From: Marinilabiliaceae bacterium
GTDB taxonomy: Bacteria > Bacteroidota > Bacteroidia > Bacteroidales > Marinilabiliaceae
DNA: 64,000 bases
Direction: 5' to 3'
Assembly (NCBI GenBank): GCA_016342595.1
Contig: JAEINY010000003.1
Location: 19,524 to 83,523, forward strand
Notes under the pieces: generated by a model
What the model was told of the DNA's origin: nothing
Seen by the model: the letters and a program-made list of their open reading frames with translations, nothing else
The model's database searches: none
Position numbers and translations under genes: made by a program
Shown: in pieces, positions 9,035 to 18,299 of the stretch
Numbering within the stretch: position 1 is the first letter of the stretch
Layout: each line of letters begins with the position of its first letter

Positions 9035-10294
9035 TTATCGAACAATGGTTTGATCTCTATCCGGACCTACAGAAACAATAGTAATAGGTACTTCCAGTTC
9101 TTTTTCAAGATAGGCAATGTAGTCTTTCAACTCTTGCGGAAATTGTGCTTCCGATTTAACACCTGTCAAATCTTGTTTCCATCCTGGGAGTTCAGTATAA
9201 ACTGGTTCTACGTCATCCGTCAATTCAAATGGGAATTCTTCTGTAACCTGGCCATTCATTTTATAACCGGTAGCCACTTTTATGGTTTCAAATCCACTTA
9301 ATACATCACCTTTTGTCATGATCAGCTGAGTAACGCCATTAATCATCACAGAGTATTTCAAGGCAACTAAATCCACCCATCCACAACGACGAGGACGACC
9401 AGTTGTAGAACCGAATTCATTACCGGCTTTACGAAGGGCATCACCTGTTTCATCAAATAGTTCTGTTGGGAATGGGCCGCTTCCAACGCGTGTACAGTAG
9501 GCTTTGAAGATACCAAATACTTCGCCGATTTTAGTGGGCGCAATTCCCATACCCGTACAAGCACCGGCACAAATGGTGTTGGATGAAGTCACAAATGGAT
9601 AGGAACCGAAATCAATATCCAGTAAGGTACCTTGAGCACCTTCAGCCAATATGCTTTTTCCGTTGCGCAGGTATTTGTTGATTTCATGCTCACTGTCAAT
9701 CAGGATACAGCTTTTCAAGGTTTCAATACCTTCTTTTAAGCCTTCTTCAAATTTCTCAATGTCGTACTCAAAATCGTACATCTGGAGTAATTTGATATGT
9801 TTTTCTTTTAAAGCTTCGTATTTCTCTTCGAAGTTATGCAGAATATCACCCACACGCATTCCGTTTCTACCGGTTTTATCCATGTAAGTGGGGCCAATCC
9901 CTTTTAAAGTAGAACCAATTTTGGTTTTACCTTTTGAGGCTTCCGAAGCCGCATCTAATATGCGATGAGTAGGAAGAATCAAATGGGCTTTTTTAGAAAT
10001 GTGTAGGTTGCCCGTGATGTCAAATCCTTTTTCCTTCAATTGATCAATTTCATGTTTGAAAGTAATAGGATCGAGTACCACACCATTGCCTACGATGTTG
10101 ACTTTGTTAGTATGAAAAATACCGGACGGGATGTTGTGTAAAACGTGCTTAAAGTTGTCAAACTCTAACGTGTGACCGGCATTCGGACCTCCCTGAAAAC
10201 GGGTAATGACGTCGTATTTTGGTGTTAAAACATCTACCACCTTACCTTTTCCTTCGTCTCCCCATTGGAGCCCCAATAATACATCAACCTTCAT
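9035..10294 (-). CDS. purA: Adenylosuccinate synthetase
   Basis: Converts IMP, aspartate and GTP to adenylosuccinate, the first committed step to AMP, in the cytoplasm. The N-terminus VDVLLGLQWGDEGKGKVVDV carries the GTP-binding P-loop. The IMP-site and Mg-site segments (GGPNAGHT, TLKGIGPTYMDK, LAEGAQGTLLDIDFG, STTGRPRRCGW) are intact. Start chosen at the MKVDV methionine, giving 419 aa, typical for the family; the frame extends 14 codons further upstream without family support. It lies downstream of a Fur-family gene and rel, an order common in Bacteroidota. Confidence 0.97.
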   Translation of the reverse strand: MKVDVLLGLQWGDEGKGKVVDVLTPKYDVITRFQGGPNAGHTLEFDNFKHVLHNIPSGIFHTNKVNIVGNGVVLDPITFKHEIDQLKEKGFDITGNLHISKKAHLILPTHRILDAASEASKGKTKIGSTLKGIGPTYMDKTGRNGMRVGDILHNFEEKYEALKEKHIKLLQMYDFEYDIEKFEEGLKEGIETLKSCILIDSEHEINKYLRNGKSILAEGAQGTLLDIDFGSYPFVTSSNTICAGACTGMGIAPTKIGEVFGIFKAYCTRVGSGPFPTELFDETGDALRKAGNEFGSTTGRPRRCGWVDLVALKYSVMINGVTQLIMTKGDVLSGFETIKVATGYKMNGQVTEEFPFELTDDVEPVYTELPGWKQDLTGVKSEAQFPQELKDYIAYLEKELEVPITIVSVGPDRDQTIVR

Positions 10295-10560
10295 TTTCTT
10301 ATGCTTTAGATTTATGGCTATTGAGCCTGTTGGCATTTCTTTAGCCGCTTGGTTTATGTTTCGCTAAAATACCGGCGGCTCGAAATTTGCTTAGATCATT
10401 TGTTGTTGAACAGATGGCTAAACATTAAAAATCGGACTTTCAGGTCGCCCCAAAATTCCGATAGGTAAAAATAGATATATTCTCCCTAAATGCGAATGCA
10501 ATTATGGGATATTTTTCGATCAGTGTCCTTTTTTAACGTTTCTTATTTTTTTTATGAACG

Positions 10561-11028
10561 CTATTCATTGTTTTCCTGTTGTCCGTTCTTGCATTTTTTG
10601 CAAGTTCCATAAATGTATAATGAGTGGTGCGATACATCGAAGTTATAGAAGGCAGAGGCATTGTCCAGAACAGCTTGAATACCAGGATTGCAGAATTCAT
10701 CGACGCTACCGCAATGCGTACAGATCAAGTGGTCGTGTTGTTTGGATTCAAAAGCCTTTTCGAATTGAGCTATATTTTTACCAAATTGGTGTTTGATCAC
10801 TAGTTTGCAATCCAGCAGCAGGTCTATGGTATTGTATAAGGTGGCACGACTGACACGGTAATTTTTATTTTTCATGAAGATGTACAATGACTCGATGTCA
10901 AAGTGACCTTCACGCGTGTATATTTCATCTAAAATAGCATAGCGTTCAGGCGTTTTGCGATGACCATTTTTCTGAAGATAATCAGTAAACAACTGCTTTA
11001 CCACGTCTTTGGTGTTAGCCTTATCCAT
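10561..11028 (-). CDS. Fur-family transcriptional regulator
   Basis: Metal-dependent DNA-binding repressor of about 155 aa. The winged helix spans residues 10-85 ([40 protein letters not shown]). The regulatory-metal and structural-zinc parts show [10 protein letters not shown] and a C-terminal CKKC, the two Cys pairs of a Fur structural zinc site. Whether it senses iron, zinc or peroxide cannot be decided. Start set at MDKAN; four extra codons upstream are possible. It sits between rel and purA on the same strand. Confidence 0.9.
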   Translation of the reverse strand: MDKANTKDVVKQLFTDYLQKNGHRKTPERYAILDEIYTREGHFDIESLYIFMKNKNYRVSRATLYNTIDLLLDCKLVIKHQFGKNIAQFEKAFESKQHDHLICTHCGSVDEFCNPGIQAVLDNASAFYNFDVSHHSLYIYGTCKKCKNGQQENNE

Positions 11029-11107
11029 ATGTAGTCTCAATTAAAATAGAGCTTAAAAATAGTCAAATTCAAGTGAAAATAAAACAGTTGTTTAGAATAA
11101 TTATAAA

Positions 11108-13327
11108 TCAGGTCTTGATTTGCTCATTACGTGCTACATTATGAATGCCCTTTATTTTCATGAGGTTGAAAATGAGGTTGTTTAAATCTTCAATATTATG
11201 GATGTATAAGTATATTTCGCCTTCAAAAATACCATCGTGACTTTCGATGTTAATGGAACGCATGTTTACATTCTGATCATCGGAAATCACTTTCGTAAAT
11301 TTATTGACGATGCCTATTTGATCAATACCAGATATACTAATGTTTGCCAGGTAGGATAGTATTTTGTGCGATTCCCAATTGGCTGAAACGATTCGATTAC
11401 CCTGGCTTGACATTAACTTAATGGCGATGGGGCATCTGCGACTGTGAAGAATTAGACGATTTTCATCATCCAAATATCCAAGGATATCATCACCCGGGAT
11501 AGGATGGCAGCATTCGGCAATTGTATAATGTTCCTTATCATGAGATTCTGATAATTGCAATGCTTTTTGTTTCGCTGGTTTTTCAGTGGTGTCTTGTTTC
11601 GAAGGAGTCGAAATGCCCAATGATAACCGCCAATAACGAATCCACTTATTAGACGTTTTTGTCGCTAATATTTTTGGTAGATTATCCAGTTTAATCGATC
11701 CTTTACCGATACGGAAGTAGAGCTCTTCACGGTCATCAATGTTATGAAAACTCTGGATTTTCTTTAATATTCGGGAGTTAATGGTTAACTTTTTCTGATG
11801 CAGGGCTTCCTGAAGTACACTTTCACCTTTTTCTATAAGTGTTTTGCGTTCTTCTTTGAACGTTTCTTTAATGCGTGTTTTAGCTTTGGCAGTAGTTACA
11901 AAACCTAACCAATCATATTTTGGTTGCTGTTTTTCCGAGGTGATAATTTCTACCTGATCGCCGCTTTTTAGCTCATAACTGAGAGGAACCAGTTTGTAAT
12001 TGACTTTGGCACCAATGCATTTATATCCTAAATCTGTATGTATTTCAAATGCTAAATCTAGAGCTGTAGCACCTTTGGGCATCACTTTGATATCACCTTT
12101 AGGCGTGAAAATCATCATTTCAGAGGCAAACAGGTTCAGTTTGAAATCATCCAGGAACTCCAGTGAATCAGAATCCGGATTGGACAACAAATCGTTGATA
12201 CGTTCCAGCCATTTATCCAGTTCCGATTCTTTCTCCTGATGACCTTTGTATTTCCAGTGGGCTGCAAAACCACGCTCTGCTATTTCATCCATCCGACGCG
12301 TCCGAATCTGGATTTCTACCCATTTCCCTTCCGGGCCCATTACCGTACTATGCAAGGCCTCATATCCATTTGCTTTGGGAGTAGATACCCAATCACGCAA
12401 ACGATCAGGTTTAGGTTTGTACATATCGGTAATCATCGAATACATGGCCCAGCATTGGGTTTTCTCCTGCAAATTGTCTTTCGGTGTGAAGATGACACGG
12501 ATGGCTAATACATCATAAATTTCTTCAAAGGGTAATCCTTTTTTCTGCATCTTACTCCAAATGGAATAGATGGATTTGTGACGGCCAACGACTTCAAATT
12601 CATAGCCCTCCTTTTTTAAGCGGGCTTCAATGGGGGCTTTGAAGTTATTGATAAACTCTTTGTGTTTTTCTTCGCTCGCTTTGACCTTTTCGGTGAGCTC
12701 ATTGAAAATTTGTGGATGTTCCGTTTTAAGACTAAGGTCTTCCAATTCCGTTTTGATGGAGTAGAGTCCTAACCGATGTGCCAGAGGAGCGTAGATATAT
12801 AATGTTTCACCGGCAATTTTGTAACGCTTGTGTTCCGGCATGGAAGCCAACGTGCGCATATTGTGCAAGCGATCTGCCAATTTGATCAGAATGACCCGCA
12901 CATCCTCTACCATCGTCATTAGCAATTTTCTGAAATTTTCTGCTTGAACGGATTGTGATTGGTCGAATACGCCTTCTAGTTTAGTGAGGCCATCAACAAT
13001 AGAAGCAATTTTTTCACCAAAAATATTCTTCAGATCTTCAACGGTATAGTCCGTATCTTCTACTACATCGTGGAGCAGAGCTGCAATAACGCCTTTAGTA
13101 CCTAACCCAATCTCTTCAGCCGCGATTCGCGCCACTTCTAATGGATGTAAAATATAGAGTTCACCGGATTTACGTCGCATACCAACGTGTGCTTCATGAG
13201 CGAGCTCAAAAGCTTTGGTCACCAGTTTTCGGTTCTCATCCGTCTGACAGCGGGAGCACTTATCTAATAATTGTTCAAACTGTTGTCGGACTTCTCTTTC
13301 TTCCTGTTCACGATTGGTATTCGTCAT
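11108..13327 (-). CDS. Bifunctional (p)ppGpp synthetase/hydrolase, RelA/SpoT family
   Basis: Long-type Rel of 739 aa that makes and degrades (p)ppGpp in the stringent response. Domains in order: HD hydrolase (about 45-200, with ALLHDVVEDTD and KLADRLHNMRTL); synthetase (about 250-370, with GRHKSIYSIWSKM and EALHSTVMGPEG); TGS (about 405-470); helical and zinc-finger region (about 560-640, with ECCHPIPGDDILGY); ACT at the C-terminus (about 665-735). The hydrolase HD residues and the synthetase core are both intact, so it should be bifunctional. A TACTTTAG promoter-like element lies upstream, and an AGAGGAAG sequence precedes the start. Confidence 0.95.
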   Translation of the reverse strand: MTNTNREQEEREVRQQFEQLLDKCSRCQTDENRKLVTKAFELAHEAHVGMRRKSGELYILHPLEVARIAAEEIGLGTKGVIAALLHDVVEDTDYTVEDLKNIFGEKIASIVDGLTKLEGVFDQSQSVQAENFRKLLMTMVEDVRVILIKLADRLHNMRTLASMPEHKRYKIAGETLYIYAPLAHRLGLYSIKTELEDLSLKTEHPQIFNELTEKVKASEEKHKEFINNFKAPIEARLKKEGYEFEVVGRHKSIYSIWSKMQKKGLPFEEIYDVLAIRVIFTPKDNLQEKTQCWAMYSMITDMYKPKPDRLRDWVSTPKANGYEALHSTVMGPEGKWVEIQIRTRRMDEIAERGFAAHWKYKGHQEKESELDKWLERINDLLSNPDSDSLEFLDDFKLNLFASEMMIFTPKGDIKVMPKGATALDLAFEIHTDLGYKCIGAKVNYKLVPLSYELKSGDQVEIITSEKQQPKYDWLGFVTTAKAKTRIKETFKEERKTLIEKGESVLQEALHQKKLTINSRILKKIQSFHNIDDREELYFRIGKGSIKLDNLPKILATKTSNKWIRYWRLSLGISTPSKQDTTEKPAKQKALQLSESHDKEHYTIAECCHPIPGDDILGYLDDENRLILHSRRCPIAIKLMSSQGNRIVSANWESHKILSYLANISISGIDQIGIVNKFTKVISDDQNVNMRSINIESHDGIFEGEIYLYIHNIEDLNNLIFNLMKIKGIHNVARNEQIKT

Positions 13328-13349
13328 TAAACTTCCTCTTTAAAGCGAA

Positions 13350-13357
13350 CTAAAGTA
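13350..13357 (-). promoter_or_regulatory. Variant -7 element TACTTTAG before rel
   Basis: TACTTTAG differs by one base from TAnnTTTG and lies about 23 nt before the rel start. The same 8-mer precedes exbB (34391-34398) and the ABC exporter gene (42055-42062). Confidence 0.4.
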
Positions 13358-13418
13358 CTTAATTCCTTGCATTGTTCCAATGATGGGCTTAATTGTCTTG
13401 CATCATAGGGTAATATGT

Positions 13419-13448
13419 AATCCCAATCTTAATAAATGGATTGGGATT
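13419..13448 (-). terminator. Stem-loop downstream of M16 operon
   Basis: Perfect 10-bp inverted repeat AATCCCAATC / GATTGGGATT with a 10-nt loop, just past the last M16 gene. The T-tract is weak on the minus strand, so it may be a 3'-end stabiliser. Confidence 0.5.
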
Positions 13449-13454
13449 TATTTA

Positions 13455-14753
13455 TTATTGGCCGGCTATGACTGTTGTAAAATTGCTTGGTTGAAGGTAT
13501 TTATTAGCAAGTTTCAACAAGCGTTCAGGCGTCATGTTTAAAATGGCATTAAACCGTTTTTGAAAGTGGTCCGGTGATAGATTTAAATCAATAAGACCAC
13601 AATAGTTATCTGCTGTAGCAAATGGACCATCAAAATTACGGATCATATCACCGGTCATATAGCTTTTTACCAAATTCAATTCATCATCACTGATTAGTTC
13701 ATCACATAGGCGTTGCATCTCATTAAAAATCTCCAATACAGCCAGCTCTCTGTTTTCCGCTTTCACCTCGGTTGCAATTACCATAAAACCACTATTCTTA
13801 TAGGGCATAATAAAGGATGAAATGCCATATGTCAAGCCTTTTTCTTCACGAATATTCGTCATTAAGCGTGATCCAAAGTAACCACCCAGGATTGTATTCA
13901 ATATTTGAAAGTCAAAATAGTCGGGATGTTCCTTGTTGAATAAACGGCACCCTATTTTAATGGCCGATTGCACCGCTCCGGTTTTGGGGATCACAATGGT
14001 TTCAGGTTTTAAGGTGTCAAAATTTGACACGCTATCAGAAGGGATATTCGCTTCTCCCCATTTTTGACCCAGATGTTTATTCAGTAAGTTTTTAATGTCT
14101 GCTCCTGGTTGGCCGGCAATCAAAATATGTGTGTGCTCAGGCGTATAAACATGTTTGTGAAAATTCACAAGGTCTTCACGGGTTAATTGCTCAAAATGTT
14201 CTTCGCTCAGGAAATTACCATAAGGGTGCTCTTTACTAAACAACTGTTGAGTAAAAGCGCGCATAGCAATGGTTTTTACTTTTTCTCCTTCTACCAAAAA
14301 AATTTGTTTTCGTTTGCTGAGAAAATTGTCTATTTCATGCTGAGGAAAGACTGGGTTTTTAATAATATCTTCCAGTATGGCTAATGTCTCAGGGAGATAA
14401 TGAGCAAGTGAAATCAGCGTTAGTATGGAATGGTGATAATCGGTTTGCTGGCCAATATAGGCGCCATAAAAATCGATCTTTTCTGATATTTCAACTGAGG
14501 TAAGTGTCGTGGTGCCTTCGGCCATCACTGTATTGGTAGCAGAAGCAACCAGCGGTTTTCCGGCTTGCACGCTTCCGGCCGGGAAGATGATATCAATTTT
14601 GGCCACTTCTTGAGAGCCGGCCTCCATTATATGCACTTTAATTCCATTATCCAGTTCATAAACTTCAACGGGTAATAGGTTGAGTGAATCAACTGTTTTA
14701 AAAACAGGAGGTGTATGTCTGTCAATACTCATTCGATTATTTTTTTCGGGCAT
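13455..14753 (-). CDS. M16 peptidase family protein, non-catalytic subunit
   Basis: M16 (pitrilysin/MPP-like) protein of 432 aa without the HxxEH zinc motif; the corresponding region reads SATNTVMAEGTTTL. The substrate-binding arm of the family is present (YFGSRLMTNIREEKGLTYGI, with R and Y positioned as in M16B proteins). It overlaps by 17 bp the 3' end of the upstream gene, which does carry HxxEH, so the two are probably the inactive and active halves of a heterodimer like mitochondrial processing peptidase. No signal peptide is obvious, so a cytoplasmic place is likely. A start 21 bp inside (MSIDRH) is also possible. Confidence 0.85.
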   Translation of the reverse strand: MPEKNNRMSIDRHTPPVFKTVDSLNLLPVEVYELDNGIKVHIMEAGSQEVAKIDIIFPAGSVQAGKPLVASATNTVMAEGTTTLTSVEISEKIDFYGAYIGQQTDYHHSILTLISLAHYLPETLAILEDIIKNPVFPQHEIDNFLSKRKQIFLVEGEKVKTIAMRAFTQQLFSKEHPYGNFLSEEHFEQLTREDLVNFHKHVYTPEHTHILIAGQPGADIKNLLNKHLGQKWGEANIPSDSVSNFDTLKPETIVIPKTGAVQSAIKIGCRLFNKEHPDYFDFQILNTILGGYFGSRLMTNIREEKGLTYGISSFIMPYKNSGFMVIATEVKAENRELAVLEIFNEMQRLCDELISDDELNLVKSYMTGDMIRNFDGPFATADNYCGLIDLNLSPDHFQKRFNAILNMTPERLLKLANKYLQPSNFTTVIAGQ

Positions 14754-15978
14754 TGTAAAATAAAGTGCTACTGTTTTCTTTTCGAAAGGTGCGTTGCGCA
14801 GCCTCTAATAATGAGGCATTGGTGACGGCTCGGTACTTATCAACTTCCTGGTTAATTTCGTCTGCCTGGCCTAACATTTCAAACTGGGCCAGGTTCATGG
14901 CTTTATTGAGGAAGTTAATTTCGGAGAAGACCAATGAGGACTCCACTTTATTTTTCACTTTTTGCAATTCATAGTCCGATACTGCCGTTTGTCGGATGCC
15001 ATCCAGTTGTTCCCAAATGGCGCTTTGGGCATGTTCCATCGTTGTTCCCGGTAAGAGACGGCCCATCACAGTGAGTAATCCCGGGTGATGATCGCCGGAG
15101 ATGTAAGCATTTACTTCACCAAATAATTTCTGGTCTTTAATCAAAGACTGGTTGAGACGTGATGATGGTCCATTTGACAGTACATCTGATAATAAGTCGG
15201 TGGCGTAAAAGTCATCATTCGTGCGTCCCCCAATGTGGAAAACCATCTGTATTAAATCAGCTGGCACATCACGTTCTACACTTAGCTCTCTGGCTTGTGT
15301 TTGCTCAGGTTCCGCAGGGATGACAGGATTGGCAATATCACCTCTCGGGATATCGCCAAACCACTTTTCTGCGAGTTGAAAGGCATTATCCGGATCTACG
15401 TTACCCGAAATTACCAGTATGGCATTATTGGGTGCATAGTGATGGTAGAAGAAGTTTTTTACATCCTCAAGGGTGGCTTGTTCAATGTGCTTAATTTCTT
15501 TACCGATTGTAGGCCATTGATAGGGATGCTCCTTATAAGCCAGAGGACGTAACAGTAATGGAATGTCTCCGTAAGGTTGGTTCAGATAGCGTTGTTTAAA
15601 CTCTTCAATAACGACCTTTCGCTGAACTTCCAAACTTTCTTCCGAAAAATCAAGTTCGAGCATGCGATCCGATTCCAGCCAAAAACCGGTTTCAAGGTTA
15701 GCAGCCGGTACCGTAAGATAATAATTGGTAACATCATTGTTGGTCCAGGCATTATTGTCGCCACCAACTTGTTGCAGGGGGGTATCATAGGAGGGGATGT
15801 TTTTACTACCGCCAAACATGAGATGCTCAAATAAATGGGCAAAACCAGTCTTGTCCGGATGCTCATTTTTAGCACCTACCTGATAGAGTAGGTTAATAGC
15901 TGCCAGGGGTGTGCTTTTATCAACATGCACCAACACGCGCAAACCATTGTTTAGTGTTCTTTTTTCCGACTTAATCAT
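14737..15978 (-). CDS. M16 zinc metallopeptidase, catalytic subunit
   Basis: M16B-type peptidase of 413 aa with the inverted zinc motif in HLFEHLMFGGS (H48, E51, H52) and the downstream glutamate region SLEVQRKVVIEEFKQRY. The C-terminal half is the inactive-like M16C domain (SNGPSSRLNQSLIKDQKLF). Its start codon follows directly after the stop of the flavin oxidoreductase gene (TAA-ATG contiguous on the minus strand), and its end overlaps the non-catalytic M16 gene by 17 bp, so the three genes are translationally coupled. Likely a processing or oligopeptide-degrading protease. Confidence 0.9.
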   Translation of the reverse strand: MIKSEKRTLNNGLRVLVHVDKSTPLAAINLLYQVGAKNEHPDKTGFAHLFEHLMFGGSKNIPSYDTPLQQVGGDNNAWTNNDVTNYYLTVPAANLETGFWLESDRMLELDFSEESLEVQRKVVIEEFKQRYLNQPYGDIPLLLRPLAYKEHPYQWPTIGKEIKHIEQATLEDVKNFFYHHYAPNNAILVISGNVDPDNAFQLAEKWFGDIPRGDIANPVIPAEPEQTQARELSVERDVPADLIQMVFHIGGRTNDDFYATDLLSDVLSNGPSSRLNQSLIKDQKLFGEVNAYISGDHHPGLLTVMGRLLPGTTMEHAQSAIWEQLDGIRQTAVSDYELQKVKNKVESSLVFSEINFLNKAMNLAQFEMLGQADEINQEVDKYRAVTNASLLEAAQRTFRKENSSTLFYNARKK

Positions 15979-16935
15979 TTAAAATTGGTATTGATCGTTG
16001 GATGTTAATTCGTTTTTCACATGGCGGTATTCGGTTAATATCTCTTCAATTATTTCTTTAACCGGTTTAATAGAATTGATCAATGTGGCGACCTGACCTA
16101 TTTCAAGTTCTCCTTCCAACAGATCACCTTCAAACATGCCTTTTTTTGCACGTCCGCGTCCTAATAATTTTTGTAGATCCAGGGTAGATGCGCCACTTTT
16201 TTCTGCTTCCTGTACTTGTTCGAAGAAAGCATTTTTAATTAATCGTACCGGGGCTAATTTTTTTAGTGATAGTAAAGTACCGCCTTCGCCTGTTTCCACG
16301 ATGCATTTTTTAAACTCACTGTGTGCCGATGATTCTTGGGATGCGGCGAATCGAGATCCGATCTGAACACCGTCAGCCCCCAATGTAAATGCAGCAGCCA
16401 TGGTTCTGCCGGTGCCAATACCGCCGGCAGCAATAACCGGTAAGGTTGTTAACTGTTTGATGTGTGGAATCAACGTTAAGGTAGTGGTTTCTTCCCGCCC
16501 ATTGTGTCCGCCGGCTTCAAACCCTTCAGCAACAATGGCATCTACACCAGCTTCTTCGCATTTTTTTGCGAATTTACCATTGGCAATGACATGAACGACT
16601 GTGATGCCTTTTTCTTTGAGAAAGCCCGTCCATTTAGCAGGATTGCCAGCTGAGGTAAATACAATTTTCACTTCTTCTTCAACAATGATGTTCATGATTT
16701 CATCAATGTCAGGATATAATAGCGGTACATTAACACCCCAGGGGTTGGTGGTCGCTTGTTTCATTTTTTGAATGTGTTCCCGTAAAACTTCGGGATACAT
16801 TGATCCTGCGCCTAATAAGCCTAAGCCCCCGTTATTACTGACCGCTGATGCTAAACGCCAGCCACTGCACCAAACCATTCCACCTTGTATGATTGGGTAT
16901 TGTATGTTAAATAAATCTGTTATTCGATTTGTCAT
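15979..16935 (-). CDS. NAD(P)H-dependent flavin oxidoreductase (nitronate monooxygenase / FabK-like)
   Basis: TIM-barrel FMN enzyme of 318 aa. The family N-terminus is ITDLFNIQYPIIQGGMVW. FMN-phosphate loops are visible in VIAAGGIGTGRTMAAAFTLG and DGVQIGSRFAAS, and EGFEAGGHNG carries the catalytic-type His of the nitronate monooxygenase/FabK group. It may oxidise nitronates or act as an enoyl-reductase; the sequence alone does not decide. First gene of a coupled trio with two M16 peptidase genes, an association without an obvious biochemical link. Confidence 0.85.
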   Translation of the reverse strand: MTNRITDLFNIQYPIIQGGMVWCSGWRLASAVSNNGGLGLLGAGSMYPEVLREHIQKMKQATTNPWGVNVPLLYPDIDEIMNIIVEEEVKIVFTSAGNPAKWTGFLKEKGITVVHVIANGKFAKKCEEAGVDAIVAEGFEAGGHNGREETTTLTLIPHIKQLTTLPVIAAGGIGTGRTMAAAFTLGADGVQIGSRFAASQESSAHSEFKKCIVETGEGGTLLSLKKLAPVRLIKNAFFEQVQEAEKSGASTLDLQKLLGRGRAKKGMFEGDLLEGELEIGQVATLINSIKPVKEIIEEILTEYRHVKNELTSNDQYQF

Positions 16936-17194
16936 GTGTTAATATCTAATTATTGTGTTGACTTTCCCCTTTAATTTCAATGGAAGGATGAATAATTAAT
17001 GTGCAAAGATACGAAAGTATAGCAATGCACTCTTTTTAATTGTGGGTAACTAAGTATTGTGCTACCAATTTATTGGGGAGTTAAATACTGACCTAGTGAT
17101 CGTATGTTTTTTGAAAAATTTTGAAAGCGACCAATTGCCTGTTGTTGATTATTGTTGTAAATTATTGGTGCCTAAATGTTAGGTGAATTAATAC

Positions 17195-18223
17195 GTGAAA
17201 AAATTTATTAAGATTATGTTACAAGGTAGTTTTTCCCCCCATCCATCCCGGGCCACATGGATGGATGTTATTTTGAGATATAATAAACCCAATCATCTCA
17301 AGAGTATTTGGCAAATTGTAAATTCAGTTGGGCCGTATGTTTTGCTTTGGATATTAATGGTGCAAAGTTTAGAAATATCTTATTGGTTAACCCTTTTGCT
17401 TTCGATTTTTGCTGCAGGATTTCTGGTTCGGATTTTTATTATCTTTCATGACTGTGTGCATGGTTCCTTTTTTAAGTCAAAACGTTTAAATACGATCTGT
17501 GGAGTTATTCTGGGTGCATTGGCATTTACGCCCTTTCATCGATGGCAAAATGAACACCTGACGCATCATCGTACCGTAGGTAATTTAGATAAACGGGGCA
17601 TTGGTGATGTGAAAACATTAACGGTTGAAGAATATCAAAATTGTTCTAAATGGCAACGTTTTAAATATCATTTTTATCGTCATCCCATTTTTTTATTTGG
17701 CATGGCGCCCATTTTATTATTTCTCTTGAAATATAGATTCACTTCCCGCGATATGTCCTGGAAAATGAGGTATCAGACCTATTTGACTAATTTTATACTC
17801 CTCCTTATTTATGGGTTACTGGTTTGGCGGTTAGGTTGGAAAGTAGTTGTATTAATTCAATTACCAATACTTTACATTTCGGCTGTTCATGGCGTCTGGT
17901 TATTTTATGTGCAGCATCAGTTCGAAGGTGTCGTATGGACTCGAACCGCAGAGTGGAATTATCAAACGATGGCTATTAAAGGATCATCATTTTTTAAATT
18001 ACCTGCAGTTTTAAAATGGTTTACCGGTAATATTGGTTTTCATCACATCCATCATTTATCACCTATTATTCCAAATTACAATCTGGAACAATGTCACAAT
18101 GAAAATGAGATGTTTCGAAGTGTTAAACCCCTCACTTTTTGGTTAGCCTTTAAAACCATCCGCCTTCGATTGTGGGATGAGAAACGACAGCGCTTGGTTC
18201 GGTTTAAGGATGTGAAAGGATAA
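17195..18223 (+). CDS. Membrane fatty acid desaturase
   Basis: Integral-membrane di-iron desaturase of 342 aa that inserts a double bond into an acyl chain. The three histidine boxes are HDCVHGS (about residue 89), EHLTHH (about 120) and HHIHH (about 280, within GNIGFHHIHHL). The spacing fits the omega-6/delta-12 DesA/FAD2-type class rather than the front-end class. Four to six hydrophobic segments surround the boxes. The start is a GTG at 17195; no ATG is available before the conserved region. Single gene with its own stem-loop terminator; probably tunes membrane fluidity. Confidence 0.9.
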   Translation: MKKFIKIMLQGSFSPHPSRATWMDVILRYNKPNHLKSIWQIVNSVGPYVLLWILMVQSLEISYWLTLLLSIFAAGFLVRIFIIFHDCVHGSFFKSKRLNTICGVILGALAFTPFHRWQNEHLTHHRTVGNLDKRGIGDVKTLTVEEYQNCSKWQRFKYHFYRHPIFLFGMAPILLFLLKYRFTSRDMSWKMRYQTYLTNFILLLIYGLLVWRLGWKVVVLIQLPILYISAVHGVWLFYVQHQFEGVVWTRTAEWNYQTMAIKGSSFFKLPAVLKWFTGNIGFHHIHHLSPIIPNYNLEQCHNENEMFRSVKPLTFWLAFKTIRLRLWDEKRQRLVRFKDVKG

Positions 18224-18238
18224 TTGGAATCAAGGAAA

Positions 18239-18273
18239 AAGCCTCAATTATTCACACTTGATAATTGAGGCTT
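18239..18273. terminator. Bidirectional terminator, desaturase / methyltransferase
   Basis: Perfect 13-bp arms AAGCCTCAATTAT / ATAATTGAGGCTT around a 9-nt loop between convergent genes. The minus strand has the better T-run (TTTTT). Confidence 0.88.
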
Positions 18274-18299
18274 GTATTGTAAAAGTATCTTATCAGATA